From: JBCAWW01 sp039024315
GTDB lineage: Bacteria; Bacteroidota; Bacteroidia; J057
Reading direction: 5' to 3'
Length of the DNA: 64,000 bases
NCBI GenBank assembly: GCA_039024315.1
Contig: JBCCQN010000016.1
Location: 1 to 64,000 of the forward strand
A model generated the notes under the pieces. It worked only from the letters and a program-made list of their open reading frames with translations, was not told where the DNA came from and ran no database searches. Of the stretch, positions 42,336 to 51,078 are shown one piece after another; the stretch's first letter is position 1; each line of letters begins with the position of its first letter. A program made the position numbers and the translations under genes.

Positions 42336-43763
42336 ATGAAAAAAGCCATTCTTATCACTGGTCTGCTAGCTTTTTTGGGCTTAGCTAAGGCACAATTTTT
42401 TCCCGGTCTGCAAGTTGACAATTATGGGGGGATCAACAGCCAATTACTGCAACCCGCTGAGATTGCCGGTTCGGTTATCAAACTGCAAATCAGTTTGGGG
42501 GGCTTGACCTATCACCATCAGGGGGATATGCAAGGCTTCAACGGCACCAATGGTGGTCGGGTAGAGGGGAAAATGTTGCGCATGCAGCCTGCCACTTTGG
42601 GCCAACGCAAAGATCTTACCTATCACATCAATCCTCAAGGATATACGATCCAAACCCAGCAGTCTATTTCAGGACCCGCTTTGAGCCTTTCTCTTAGAGG
42701 GGGCTGGGGCGTAGGCTTGCATACCCGATTGCGATCGTTCCACGAAGTGGAAAACCTCCCCATGGACATCTTCGCTGCTCTGGGCCAGACTGGGGATAGT
42801 ATTGTAAGTAATCAAAGGACCGATGCCAATAACTTACGATTAAAGAGCCTTATGTTTGGCGAGATTGGCTTTAGTATAGGGGGCGTTTTGTTGGAAAGCC
42901 CCACCCATGCCCTCAAATTTGGCTTTCGCTATAAGATGCTTCTAGGCGCAAATGGGCTATACTTTCAAGCCAACAATTACGAATACGAATTTGCACCCAA
43001 TGGCAATCTTCGCCTTTATGAGATTGATGCGCTATACGGACATTCGAGCCGCTATTATGATGGAGCTGACTCTTGGACCCAAGACCTTGGTATTAGCCGT
43101 GGTTGGGGGGGCGATCTAGGCTTTGTGTATGAATACCGCCCGCATGCTGTCAGACATAGTACCGGTCTTTGGGAAGAAGCAAAATTGCGGGAAGATGAGA
43201 CTAGTTATCTTCTCAAGGTCGGCTTATCCATTCTAGACATGGGGAGTATTCAGTTTATGCGTTCCCCTAATAGTGAGGACTTTAGCCGTAATGCGATTCT
43301 ACCATTAGTGGTCGATAGTTTGTTTCCAAGACCGCTTAGCGAAATTGATACCCTGATCAGTACGGTTTTTGACTTAGACGGAGGCGGCTCCAATATGCGG
43401 ATGAGTTTACCGAGCTATGTTTCCCTTCAGTTGGATTACCGCCTCGCGCAACGCATATATCTCAACGCCTTGGCCTTAATGGGGCCTAGCAGCAATAGTA
43501 GTGTGACCCCAGTGGGTATTTCTATGCCTAGTCGTTACGCGCTGACCCCTCGCTATGAAGGTAAACGTTTCATGTTGGCCTTACCCGTTTCGCTCTTGAG
43601 AGGGCCTACGGGTAGTTTAACTCAAGCTGGGGTGGGCCTAAGGTTAGGACCATTTAGCGTAGCTTCCAATAATCTATTTAGCGCCTTCGCCAATCAAAAT
43701 GGTTTAGAAAGCCTTGAAGCCATGATGAGCGTGCAGTTTAATCTCCATAAAAACAAGCCGTAA
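42336..43763 (+). CDS. predicted outer-membrane beta-barrel protein (DUF5723-like)
   Basis: 475 residues: signal peptide (ends LGLAKAQ), then amphipathic beta-rich sequence with alternating hydrophobic residues and many Gly/aromatic turns. The opening NYGGINSQLLQPAEIAGS resembles the start of Bacteroidota DUF5723-type barrels. It ends with strands such as LEAMMSVQFNLHKNKP. Outer-membrane location is inferred. It starts 2 nt after the TPR gene. A hairpin repeat variant sits at 42733-42750. Confidence 0.7.
   Translation: MKKAILITGLLAFLGLAKAQFFPGLQVDNYGGINSQLLQPAEIAGSVIKLQISLGGLTYHHQGDMQGFNGTNGGRVEGKMLRMQPATLGQRKDLTYHINPQGYTIQTQQSISGPALSLSLRGGWGVGLHTRLRSFHEVENLPMDIFAALGQTGDSIVSNQRTDANNLRLKSLMFGEIGFSIGGVLLESPTHALKFGFRYKMLLGANGLYFQANNYEYEFAPNGNLRLYEIDALYGHSSRYYDGADSWTQDLGISRGWGGDLGFVYEYRPHAVRHSTGLWEEAKLREDETSYLLKVGLSILDMGSIQFMRSPNSEDFSRNAILPLVVDSLFPRPLSEIDTLISTVFDLDGGGSNMRMSLPSYVSLQLDYRLAQRIYLNALALMGPSSNSSVTPVGISMPSRYALTPRYEGKRFMLALPVSLLRGPTGSLTQAGVGLRLGPFSVASNNLFSAFANQNGLESLEAMMSVQFNLHKNKP
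42733..42750 (+). repeat. 18-nt hairpin repeat variant (foot GATCGTT, stem CCAC/GTGG, loop GAA)
   Basis: Perfect stem and GAA loop but a diverged foot, inside the outer-membrane protein gene (encodes RSFHEVE). Confidence 0.5.
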
Positions 43764-43826
43764 GTAGGCCTTTACAAAAAAATAAGATTTACTATATTGT
43801 GCGTCGCATAAACACTTGACGCACAC

Positions 43827-44873
43827 ATGAAGACCTTTTTTTTCTTTACCCTTTGGGGAACGCTCATCCTTACTTTTTCTAGTTGCTGTTCTGATCTATT
43901 TCCGACTTCTTCCGCGCGCGAGATGTACGTACCCAAAGAGGGCTTACAAAGCACTAGCTATGACAATGGGAGTCCTAAACTGAGCGCTACTTATCACAAA
44001 GATAAGCTAGAAGGGGAATTTAAAAGTTGGTATCCCAATGGGCAGCTCCGTTGTGTTCGCCAATATCAGGCTGGTAATAGAGTCGGGCTTGAGACAGTAT
44101 ATTATTCAGATGGCAAGCGCTACAGTCATGGCGATTATCGCAACGGTAATTACAAAACCTACCACCGAAATGGTCGCATTCAAATGGCCAAAGACAGCCT
44201 AGAAAGCGACGGTACGCACTATTATTACCGCTGGAATTCGGCGGGAGTGTTGATTGAGTCTGTGCCCCTAGTCGATGACAAAATGCAGGGCTTGCACCAA
44301 TACTGGTCTGCTAAAGGCGAGCTGATGGCCAAAGGACAAGAAACGGCCGGTTTACGTACTGGCCTCTGGGAGTATTATGATGAATCAGGTGGGGTGATGG
44401 AATCCCATGATTATGGAGAAGGTAGCTCTATCACTCAGCAATCGGGAGACCATCTGACGGGTGTTGTCCCAACCTATGACCATGATGGCCTCGCTTATTT
44501 GTCCGAAAACGACAACACAATGGGTGAATCAACTGCCGTGAGAGACTGGCCTGGCTTTCAAGACTACTTTCCCATATTTCGGCAGCAGCTAATTGTGGAG
44601 CCTAAGCCCACCAATATGGCCCCCGTACAAAGATTGGTAGGCTATCCTGCCCCCGCTCGCAACAATGGCATTGAGGGTAATGTAGTCATCCGGATTTTGA
44701 TCGATGAAACGGGTATGCCTGTTGACAATCGGGTCATCAGCAAAGTTTCGCCTTACCTGAGCAATCAGGTCGAGTTTTGTTTGCTAGACCTACGCTTTAC
44801 GCCTGCTAGTTATCAAGACGAGCCCATGCCGTTTTGGGTCAACATTCCCTTCAATTTTAAGCTCCTCAACTAA
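43827..44873 (+). CDS. MORN-repeat/TonB C-terminal domain lipoprotein (module copy 2)
   Basis: A 348-residue lipoprotein (signal ending LTFSSC). Residues about 45-195 hold MORN_2-type repeats (GEFKSWYPNGQLRC, YYSDGKRYSHGDYRNG, YKTYHRNGRI, GLHQYWSAKGELMAKG, GLWEYYDESG). Residues about 260-348 are a TonB C-terminal domain (LVGYPAPARNNGIEGNVVIR, VNIPFNFKLLN). TonB-C proteins of this layout are common in Bacteroidota, but whether this one energises a receptor is unknown, since no membrane anchor or ExbBD partner is here. This is the intact form of the broken gene at 34175-35130. Confidence 0.8.
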   Translation: MKTFFFFTLWGTLILTFSSCCSDLFPTSSAREMYVPKEGLQSTSYDNGSPKLSATYHKDKLEGEFKSWYPNGQLRCVRQYQAGNRVGLETVYYSDGKRYSHGDYRNGNYKTYHRNGRIQMAKDSLESDGTHYYYRWNSAGVLIESVPLVDDKMQGLHQYWSAKGELMAKGQETAGLRTGLWEYYDESGGVMESHDYGEGSSITQQSGDHLTGVVPTYDHDGLAYLSENDNTMGESTAVRDWPGFQDYFPIFRQQLIVEPKPTNMAPVQRLVGYPAPARNNGIEGNVVIRILIDETGMPVDNRVISKVSPYLSNQVEFCLLDLRFTPASYQDEPMPFWVNIPFNFKLLN

Positions 44874-44889
44874 GCGTTCCGCGCAGCGG
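44872..44889 (+). repeat. 18-nt hairpin repeat (foot AAGCGTT, stem CCGC/GCGG, loop GCA)
   Basis: The element begins with the second base of the TAA stop of the MORN/TonB-C gene. Confidence 0.8.
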
Positions 44890-45037
44890 CAAACTCATAA
44901 ATCTAGAATGTATCCTTACTAGGGATGTGGAAGGTTATCTCTGGGGTCTAGAGTAATTACCGGCCAAGTCCCCCAAAGGCGATGCTGTTTATGTTTGGGA
45001 GAGTACTTTGTTCACGCTAGGCTTTTGAGTAGGAGTT

Positions 45038-45055
45038 CAGCTTCGCAGAACGCTA
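45038..45055 (-). repeat. 18-nt hairpin repeat, one mismatch (foot TAGCGTT, CTGC/GCTG, loop GAA)
   Basis: Contains the GCGAAGC core; one stem pair is mismatched. Confidence 0.6.
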
Positions 45056-45097
45056 AAAGCTGCTTTTGGCTAAGCTTATTGGGCCTAGTCCAAAACC

Positions 45098-45115
45098 AAA
45101 CGTTCGGCGAAGCCG
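45098..45115 (+). repeat. 18-nt hairpin repeat (foot AAACGTT, stem CGGC/GCCG, loop GAA)
   Basis: Perfect stem, one foot change, GCGAAGC core kept; lies 60 bp from the previous copy in the opposite orientation. Confidence 0.7.
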
Positions 45116-45287
45116 AAAGAATGATAAAAATCATCTACCGTTGGATAATTTGCTTGACACTTGAGGCCTAATAAAGCAAGCATATATACCAAAAAATGGA
45201 TATTATTTGTAAATTCGAATTCGACTTACAGCCAGAGTCGAAACCCTGATTTCTCTAAGAGTTATTTGATTACTGAACCCAACGCCC

Positions 45288-45923
45288 ATGTCCAGAACAA
45301 TCTCTCACGCCAAGAAGATTGAGCTGCCTTCCCTACACGATGTTTTTGAACTCAAAGAAGCGATTCCCCAGAGTAAGGGCGGCGCTATATATTGGCAAAT
45401 CAAAGGTTTATACATACTCGACAAAAAAGCCCGCCTGCTTTGCGGCTTGACCCAGGCAGATGAGTCTGAGGCCAAAGCCTATCACAAGTTGCACCTAAAG
45501 CTTCGACGTTACTACGAAGGTCGGACCTACATTAGCGCCCTCAATCATGCCAAAGAAGGCTGGTATTTTCATCGAGACCAAGTAGAAGAACAAGGAGTAT
45601 TGCTGAGTGAGTATTACAAAGTCCCACCGCAAAAACTCAAGATTGAGGACCTGAAGCTCTTGCACGCTATCTATACAGAGATGATTCGCTACCGCGATAA
45701 TTTTGACTTGAGGCATCAGGACATACAGCCCAAAGATGTATTGATCTTAGCTGCAAAACGGCTCAATATATGGCAACGCTTAGGCTTGAAAGCTAAGTAC
45801 GAAGTGTTGTTTCTCAATTTTTTGCCGGCCTCAAAAGCGCCCGATCAAGAAGAAAGCCTGCACCAAATGTTGGCAGATCTCATTGGGCCAGCCTATCTAA
45901 ACGAATTTAATCAGCCTTCCTAA
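45288..45923 (+). CDS. uncharacterised kinase-like-fold protein (module copy 2)
   Basis: A 211-residue protein equal in extent to the C-terminal part of 35587-36801. Shared order: LPSLHDVFELKEAIP, YWQIKGLYIL, LRRYYEGRTYISALNHAKEGWYFHRD, GVLLSEYY, RHQDIQPKDVLIL, YEVLFLNFLP. RHQDIQPKDVL matches the HRDLKPEN pattern of protein kinases position by position except the final Asn (Asp here), and LNF occupies the DFG place. No Gly-rich loop is visible. A degenerate kinase-like C-lobe is plausible but unproven. It has no signal peptide, so it is cytoplasmic, and lies 9 nt before the membrane-protein gene. Confidence 0.65.
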   Translation: MSRTISHAKKIELPSLHDVFELKEAIPQSKGGAIYWQIKGLYILDKKARLLCGLTQADESEAKAYHKLHLKLRRYYEGRTYISALNHAKEGWYFHRDQVEEQGVLLSEYYKVPPQKLKIEDLKLLHAIYTEMIRYRDNFDLRHQDIQPKDVLILAAKRLNIWQRLGLKAKYEVLFLNFLPASKAPDQEESLHQMLADLIGPAYLNEFNQPS

Positions 45924-45932
45924 GTAGCCGCC

Positions 45933-46697
45933 ATGACCATGATTAGCCGCATCGAAATCATCGAAACTAGCCTTAAAAAACGAAGGCGAAAGCGTAATTT
46001 TTTGTTGGTGGCTATAATTATCTTGCCTTTGCTCGCCTCGGCTTATTTGATCAATGAGCGTTCCTCGCAGAGGCATTATGCTAGCTCAGTGGCCTCAGTG
46101 TCAAATACCGATCAAAGCCTTCCCAAAGTACGGCCTGTTGCCGCTGATTTGTTGGTCGATACCGCTAATAGAGAGAGGACGATTTTGGATACTGCGGCGC
46201 AGAACGCTTCTCCCGATAGCTTGAAGCAAGGACAGTCGCCAAGTGTCAAGGCCACCCCCGAAACTAGCCCCCAAAAAGCCAAAATTGAGCGGCCTAAATT
46301 GACAAGTAATCCCGAAGCCAAAGTTGAAAATTCAAACCTTCGGCCAGGTTCTAAGCCTAAGACTGAGGTGGCCCCAGCGCAAAAAGATACCTATTATATC
46401 AGCATGCCTACTTACGAGGCTTGGCCCCTCAAGCGTAAGATGGATCTCATGCGCAATAGTGCCTATAGTCCCCAGGAAAAAGCGGCTTTGCGTAGGCACA
46501 TTACTAATCAATTTGCCAATCGCGCTCGCGCTCGGGTCAGCGTGATCGATCAAAAGCGCAACGGCAAACCTGAAACTCGTTCCTATCCCATCGGGATGTA
46601 CCTTGATCGCCTCGCCCAAAACCCCAAACTGCAATTTCGACTAGTCGAAAAGGTAAATGAAGGAGGCGCACTATCGGGGCTAGTGGTCAAAGAATAA
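45933..46697 (+). CDS. single-pass membrane protein with conserved C-terminal domain (module copy 2)
   Basis: A 254-residue protein: basic N-terminus (SLKKRRRKRN), one membrane helix (about 23-40, FLLVAIIILPLLASAYLI), a low-complexity linker rich in Ser, Pro, Lys and Ala (about 45-145), and a C-terminal domain (about 150-254) homologous to 36811-37632 (YYISMPTYEAWPLKRKMDLM, AYSPQEKAALRRHI, FRLVEKVNEGGALSGLVVKE). The periplasmic C-domain is unrecognised. Two hairpin repeats lie in the linker (46056-46073 and 46192-46209), one of which encodes AAQNAS. Confidence 0.65.
   Translation: MTMISRIEIIETSLKKRRRKRNFLLVAIIILPLLASAYLINERSSQRHYASSVASVSNTDQSLPKVRPVAADLLVDTANRERTILDTAAQNASPDSLKQGQSPSVKATPETSPQKAKIERPKLTSNPEAKVENSNLRPGSKPKTEVAPAQKDTYYISMPTYEAWPLKRKMDLMRNSAYSPQEKAALRRHITNQFANRARARVSVIDQKRNGKPETRSYPIGMYLDRLAQNPKLQFRLVEKVNEGGALSGLVVKE
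46056..46073 (+). repeat. 18-nt hairpin repeat (foot GAGCGTT, stem CCTC/GAGG, loop GCA)
   Basis: Perfect foot and stem in the linker of the membrane protein. Confidence 0.7.
46192..46209 (-). repeat. 18-nt hairpin repeat (foot AAGCGTT, stem CTGC/GCAG, loop GCC)
   Basis: Perfect foot and stem in the linker of the membrane protein; encodes TAAQNAS, like the copy in the PL17 gene. Confidence 0.75.
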
Positions 46698-46787
46698 GGC
46701 TTCAAAGGCCAAACATGAGATTTTCTTGATATTTAATCTCCTTAAATATTTGGAGGCAATTCAAAATTAGCTATATTGGGTGCATTA

Positions 46788-46803
46788 AATTGGTTAACCA
46801 ATT
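46788..46803. promoter_or_regulatory. candidate operator of the FadR/GntR regulator
   Basis: A perfect 16-bp palindrome AATTGGTTAACCAATT, followed by a second related site (TTGACCAATTG, 46809-46819), 19-35 bp upstream of the GntR start codon. TTGGTNNACCAA palindromes are typical FadR-subfamily operators, so autoregulation is likely. No equal copy is seen upstream of susC. Confidence 0.65.
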
Positions 46804-46837
46804 ACCAGTTGACCAATTGTAATCAAATTACTGCACT

Positions 46838-47557
46838 ATGGCTAACTCAAGTTTGCTAAACAATTTTACCGAAATCAAGATCGAGAGTCCGATCGAAAAA
46901 ATCATGCGCCAAATCAGGAGCTTGATCACCTCTGGGCAGCTGAGTCCTGGAGACAAATTACCTTCGGAAAGAAAGCTAGCCGAAAAGCTGGGAGTGGGCC
47001 GTAGTCATGTACGTGAGGCAATCCGCAAGTTAGAGTTTTATGGTATTCTCAAAACTATGCCTCAAAATGGTACCATGGTCGCGGGCATTGGTATCACTGC
47101 ATTGGAAGGTCTCATTACAGATGTACTCAAACTGGAAAATTCAGACTTTGCTTCTTTAGTGGAGACTAGGGTCGTCTTAGAGCAAAACTCAGCTCAACTG
47201 GCGGCACAGAGACGCACTCAAGAAGACTTAAAAAATATAGAAGCTGCCTTGGCTGCTTATGAGGCAAAAATTGAGGAAGGGGGGCAGGCCGTTGAGGAGG
47301 ACCTCATGTTTCATTTGGCAATAGCGGAAGCTTCTCAAAACTCGGTTCTCAAATCTTTGATGTTGATCATCACTCCAGACATCATCTATAGTTTCAATCA
47401 ACTTGAAATCTGTAAGAGCACGAGTATCTATAAAGCCTTGGAAGAACATAAACTGATTTTGAAACATATAAGTGATCAAGCACCTGAGTTGGCTGCTGAA
47501 GCCATGCGGAATCACTTGAAAGACGTTTCGGAATACAGTGAATCACTACGTAAATAA
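46838..47557 (+). CDS. FadR-subfamily GntR regulator of the alginate locus
   Basis: A 239-residue regulator: N-terminal GntR winged helix (about 15-80, KIMRQIRSLITSGQLSPGDKLPSERKLAEKLGVGRSHVREAIRKLEFYGIL) and a C-terminal FCD ligand-binding domain (about 95-230, all helical, LVETRVVLEQNSAQLAAQR, DLMFHLAIAEASQN). FCD regulators of alginate loci commonly respond to KDG-type intermediates; this is inferred from position, directly upstream of susC. A 16-bp palindrome lies just upstream of its own start. No ring of other regulators is present in the locus. Confidence 0.9.
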   Translation: MANSSLLNNFTEIKIESPIEKIMRQIRSLITSGQLSPGDKLPSERKLAEKLGVGRSHVREAIRKLEFYGILKTMPQNGTMVAGIGITALEGLITDVLKLENSDFASLVETRVVLEQNSAQLAAQRRTQEDLKNIEAALAAYEAKIEEGGQAVEEDLMFHLAIAEASQNSVLKSLMLIITPDIIYSFNQLEICKSTSIYKALEEHKLILKHISDQAPELAAEAMRNHLKDVSEYSESLRK

Positions 47558-47934
47558 GTATTTAGGCCTTTGGAAATCTCGCTATCAAAGCTGTTTAAAT
47601 CATCCTTCGGGGCTCTAATTACCTATTTGTTTCTACTTCTTATATAACTACTATTCACCTCAAAAAAGACTTACTACTAATTAATCTCAAGGACTAACTA
47701 ATAAAAAACCTTTCTGGAATTTGTGAGTGTGTTGTGGAGCTTTCCACAATCTTAGCTCCTATTGTCCTAAGGAAGGCATCCCCGATATATAATTTGCGTT
47801 TTTCCCCCGCTTGATGCGGCCACATCAGGGGGGCTGGCTCCCTATTGTCGGTATTTGACGGATGCTTCCTAGCGACAATCAGCTTGTGTCAAAGCATAAG
47901 CTAAAATCAACCTTTTTAAAAAAACGATTGAATT
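47558..47934. other. 377-bp upstream region of the alginate susC
   Basis: Contains a 7-bp hairpin TTGTGGA/TCCACAA (47732-47749), which may be a terminator or operator, and a candidate promoter (47762-47795). The remaining leader of about 135 nt before the ATG has no riboswitch-like feature that I can recognise. Confidence 0.5.
47762..47795 (+). promoter_or_regulatory. candidate Bacteroidota-type promoter of susC
   Basis: A -33-like TTG at 47762-47764 and a -7-like TATAATTTG at 47787-47795 with about 21-22 nt between. The consensus is TAnnTTTG; here one extra base lies in the middle, so this is only a plausible match. Confidence 0.3.
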
Positions 47935-50900
47935 ATGACTATGAAGCTACCCAAAAAAACCATTTTCATCAAGCCTTGGTGCCTGATGGGGTTCTTATTG
48001 CTTCTATGCAATCCCCTGGCATCATGGGCCAAAACTGATCCCATTATAGTGGATCAAGTGGTCAAAACCATTAGTGGGACCATTTCTGACGAAAACGGAG
48101 AGCCACTAGCTGGGGCCACCGTCATTGTTAGAGGAACCGCCAAAGGTACCCTAAGTAACAATGAAGGAGGCTACAGCATCGAAGCAGAAGCTGGAGATGT
48201 ATTGTTCTTTAGCTATGTAGGCTATACCCAAGTCGAAAGAACAGTTGGAGACCAGAGCAAAATTGATGTTGCTCTAGAACCTGATTACGCACAGCTTGAT
48301 GAAGTTGTGGTCGTTGGTTATGGTAAGCAAAAGAAGTCTCACCTGACCGGTTCGATATCTAAAGTTACTAACGAAAGCCTAGACCAGATCCCAATGTCTC
48401 GTATGGACGATGCCTTAGTTGGTCAAGTTGCGGGTGTCAATATTCAGTCCACCAATCCTGCTGCTGGTGAGGCGCCTGTGATACGTGTACGTGGACAAGG
48501 GTCTATCTCCTTCGACTCAAACCCTCTTATCGTAGTAGATGGAATCGCCGTGGGTACAGATGCTGACTTCCTTTCGAGTTTGGACATGAATGATGTTGAG
48601 TCGATAGAGGTACTCAAAGACGCAGCCTCTTCAGCCATTTACGGTTCTCGCGGAGCAAACGGTATCATTATGATCACCACCAAGCAAGGGCGTGAAGGGC
48701 CCACGCAGTTTTCTTACAATGCCTTTGTGGGGGTTAAGTCTGTTCCACAGAACGATTATCTCACTACGGTTGACGACTGGTTGCAATATACCCGCGATAA
48801 TAACAATGGCGAGCTTACTGAGCGTCTCCAGTACATCGAGCAATTAGGGACTTATACTGATTGGCAAGATGTAATGATGGATGGTGGGATGATTCAAAGT
48901 CATTCAGTCTCAGCCCGTGGAGGTACCAAGTCCACTTCTTTTAGAGCGGCGATGAGCTACCTCAATGATGAAGGAGTTTTGCTAACGGACAACTTCGAAA
49001 AGATCAACTTCCGCTTAAATCTTGACACTAAAGTAAGCGAAAGGATCAAGTTTGGAGTAGTATTAAATCCTTCCCATACCGAGCAACGTCGTTTCCCCAT
49101 TGGGATTCATGATGCCGTCCGTCAAAACCCTTGGTTGCCGCTCTATCTAGATGAGAACAATATCCAATATGTAAACCGCTTCCGTGAAAACGGCCGTTGG
49201 GCAGGCGCCCAGATCGGCGACTACGCCATGGAGCGGATGTTTGATGATTATGATCTTGCCGCCGCTATGCCTAGCGAGGGGAGTGGGACTGATATTAGTG
49301 GTACCTCCAATCAAAGTGCCTTGGCCAAAGTATTGGAGCGCGACCGTCGTAAGTTCCAAACTAAGATATTTGCCAACTCTTATCTAAACATCAACCTAAC
49401 AGATGACCTGTTTTTCCGCCAAACTGTGGGAGGTGATTTTCGCTATACCCGCAATACTCGCTGGGCTGGCATCGAAGCTTCTCGCAACGGTCCTGCTGAC
49501 TCAGAATCCATTCTCGATAATGCGATACAGTTTCACACTGTGTATGAGAGTACCCTCAACTTTAACAAAACGATGGGGGAGCACGAGCTCAATGCGGTAG
49601 CTGGTTTTGCGTACGAACAATGGAACCGTAACTACTCAGAGCTTGAAGCTGCTGGCTATGATTTTGACAATATCCAAACCATTCCTGCTGCTAATCTAGT
49701 AGGCGGGGAGTCCAGCGCTGCCCAAGAAGGACTGGTATCATACCTCTCTCGTATCAACTACGTTTACGGCAATCGCTACCTATTATCGATCAGTGCTCGC
49801 TGGGATGGTAGCTCTAAGTTTGGTCCAGATAATAAGTTTGGTTTCTTCCCTGCAGTCTCTGCCGGATGGAGAGTTTCTCAGGAGAAATTCCTACGCGATA
49901 ACGAAGTCATCTACGATTTGAAATTAAGAGGTAGCTACGGTATCACCGGTAGTAACTCCGGTATCGGGGAGTATGACCACATTGGTTTGATTTCTCCAGT
50001 CGGTACGGCGCTAGGCGGTAATGCTACTGGATTCAACGCAGTCAATATTTCAAACTCGGCCCTACGCTGGGAGAAATTAGTTGAGACCAATGTAGGTATT
50101 GACCTTGCCCTTTTCCAAGGCCGTATCGCTACCTCCTTTGATTACTACATCCGTACGAGCGAGGACTTACTTTTAGATCTGCCGATTCCATCGGTAACAG
50201 GTTTCCAAACCGCTTTGGTTAATAAAGGTACCGTCGAGAATAGAGGGTTTGAGTTCGAACTTACTAGTCGTAATGTCGCCTCAGACAACTTCTCTTGGTC
50301 TACCTCATTCCTCCTCACGCACAACAAAAACACCCTCGTGGATTTTGCTGGGGCGAGTGGTTTGATCAGTGTAGTTGATTCTAAGCGTCCTGCGGAGTGG
50401 ATTGCTCAAGAAGGATATCCAATCTCTTCATTCTATGGCTATGTCGTAAAAGAGGATATCCCTCTAGAATATATTAGAGATCCTTTCTTCCCTATCAATG
50501 GTCAGAGCCAAGATATCTATGTGAGAGATTTAAACGGTGATGGTATCATCGATACCGATGACCGTACCTTCTTAGGTTCTCCCTATCCTGACTTTATTTG
50601 GTCTGTCAACAACATTCTCAAGTTTGGCAACTTTGATTTCAGCTTCATGTTTCAGGGATCACAAGGCGCGGAAGTACGCAACATTTCCTCTCAGTACATC
50701 AAGCAGGAGTTCTCTAGCAATCAGGATTACAACGCAGAGTTTCCAGACGGTGATCTAGTAGTGCAGCGAATCTTTACGAATGATGATATTCAGGATGCCT
50801 CCTACATCTCACTACGCAACCTAAACTTTGGTTATACGCTGCCGAGAGTCGCTGTTGAGAAGCTTCGTATCAAAAAGCTTCGTGTATACCTAGGCGCGCA

Positions 50901-51051
50901 AAACCTTCTCTATATCATGTCTGAAGGATACGAAGGCTGGAATCCAGAAGGAATCGACCAAGGCTTGGGTAATCCTTTGACCTATGGTTACCAAAGAGGT
51001 CCAGCCCCAATTTTCCGTACCCTTTCCGCTGGTGTAAACCTTTCTTTCTAA
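47935..51051 (+). CDS. SusC/RagA-type TonB-dependent receptor (alginate oligomer import)
   Basis: A 1038-residue outer-membrane receptor that carries glycan fragments into the periplasm using TonB energy. Signal peptide, then a carboxypeptidase-like regulatory domain (about 42-115, ISGTISDENGEPLAGATVIV). The TonB box/plug region follows, with LDEVVVVGYGKQKKSHLTGS and SGASAIYGSRGANGIIMITTK-type elements (here DAASSAIYGSRGANGIIMITT). The 22-strand barrel ends with LSAGVNLSF. SusC paired with SusD 27 nt downstream is the hallmark of a polysaccharide utilisation locus; the alginate lyases nearby set the substrate. Confidence 0.96.
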   Translation: MTMKLPKKTIFIKPWCLMGFLLLLCNPLASWAKTDPIIVDQVVKTISGTISDENGEPLAGATVIVRGTAKGTLSNNEGGYSIEAEAGDVLFFSYVGYTQVERTVGDQSKIDVALEPDYAQLDEVVVVGYGKQKKSHLTGSISKVTNESLDQIPMSRMDDALVGQVAGVNIQSTNPAAGEAPVIRVRGQGSISFDSNPLIVVDGIAVGTDADFLSSLDMNDVESIEVLKDAASSAIYGSRGANGIIMITTKQGREGPTQFSYNAFVGVKSVPQNDYLTTVDDWLQYTRDNNNGELTERLQYIEQLGTYTDWQDVMMDGGMIQSHSVSARGGTKSTSFRAAMSYLNDEGVLLTDNFEKINFRLNLDTKVSERIKFGVVLNPSHTEQRRFPIGIHDAVRQNPWLPLYLDENNIQYVNRFRENGRWAGAQIGDYAMERMFDDYDLAAAMPSEGSGTDISGTSNQSALAKVLERDRRKFQTKIFANSYLNINLTDDLFFRQTVGGDFRYTRNTRWAGIEASRNGPADSESILDNAIQFHTVYESTLNFNKTMGEHELNAVAGFAYEQWNRNYSELEAAGYDFDNIQTIPAANLVGGESSAAQEGLVSYLSRINYVYGNRYLLSISARWDGSSKFGPDNKFGFFPAVSAGWRVSQEKFLRDNEVIYDLKLRGSYGITGSNSGIGEYDHIGLISPVGTALGGNATGFNAVNISNSALRWEKLVETNVGIDLALFQGRIATSFDYYIRTSEDLLLDLPIPSVTGFQTALVNKGTVENRGFEFELTSRNVASDNFSWSTSFLLTHNKNTLVDFAGASGLISVVDSKRPAEWIAQEGYPISSFYGYVVKEDIPLEYIRDPFFPINGQSQDIYVRDLNGDGIIDTDDRTFLGSPYPDFIWSVNNILKFGNFDFSFMFQGSQGAEVRNISSQYIKQEFSSNQDYNAEFPDGDLVVQRIFTNDDIQDASYISLRNLNFGYTLPRVAVEKLRIKKLRVYLGAQNLLYIMSEGYEGWNPEGIDQGLGNPLTYGYQRGPAPIFRTLSAGVNLSF

Positions 51052-51078
51052 GCGAGGCTATCAAAACAAGAATTAATC

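Larger units (their letters stand above)
44874..45287. other. 414-bp intergenic region with three hairpin repeats
   Basis: Between MORN/TonB-C and kinase-like copy 2, the same place as the repeat-rich gap at 35131-35586 in module copy 1. It holds hairpin repeats at 44872-44889, 45038-45055 and 45098-45115. No coding signal; the promoter of the downstream gene is presumably in its right part. Confidence 0.6.
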
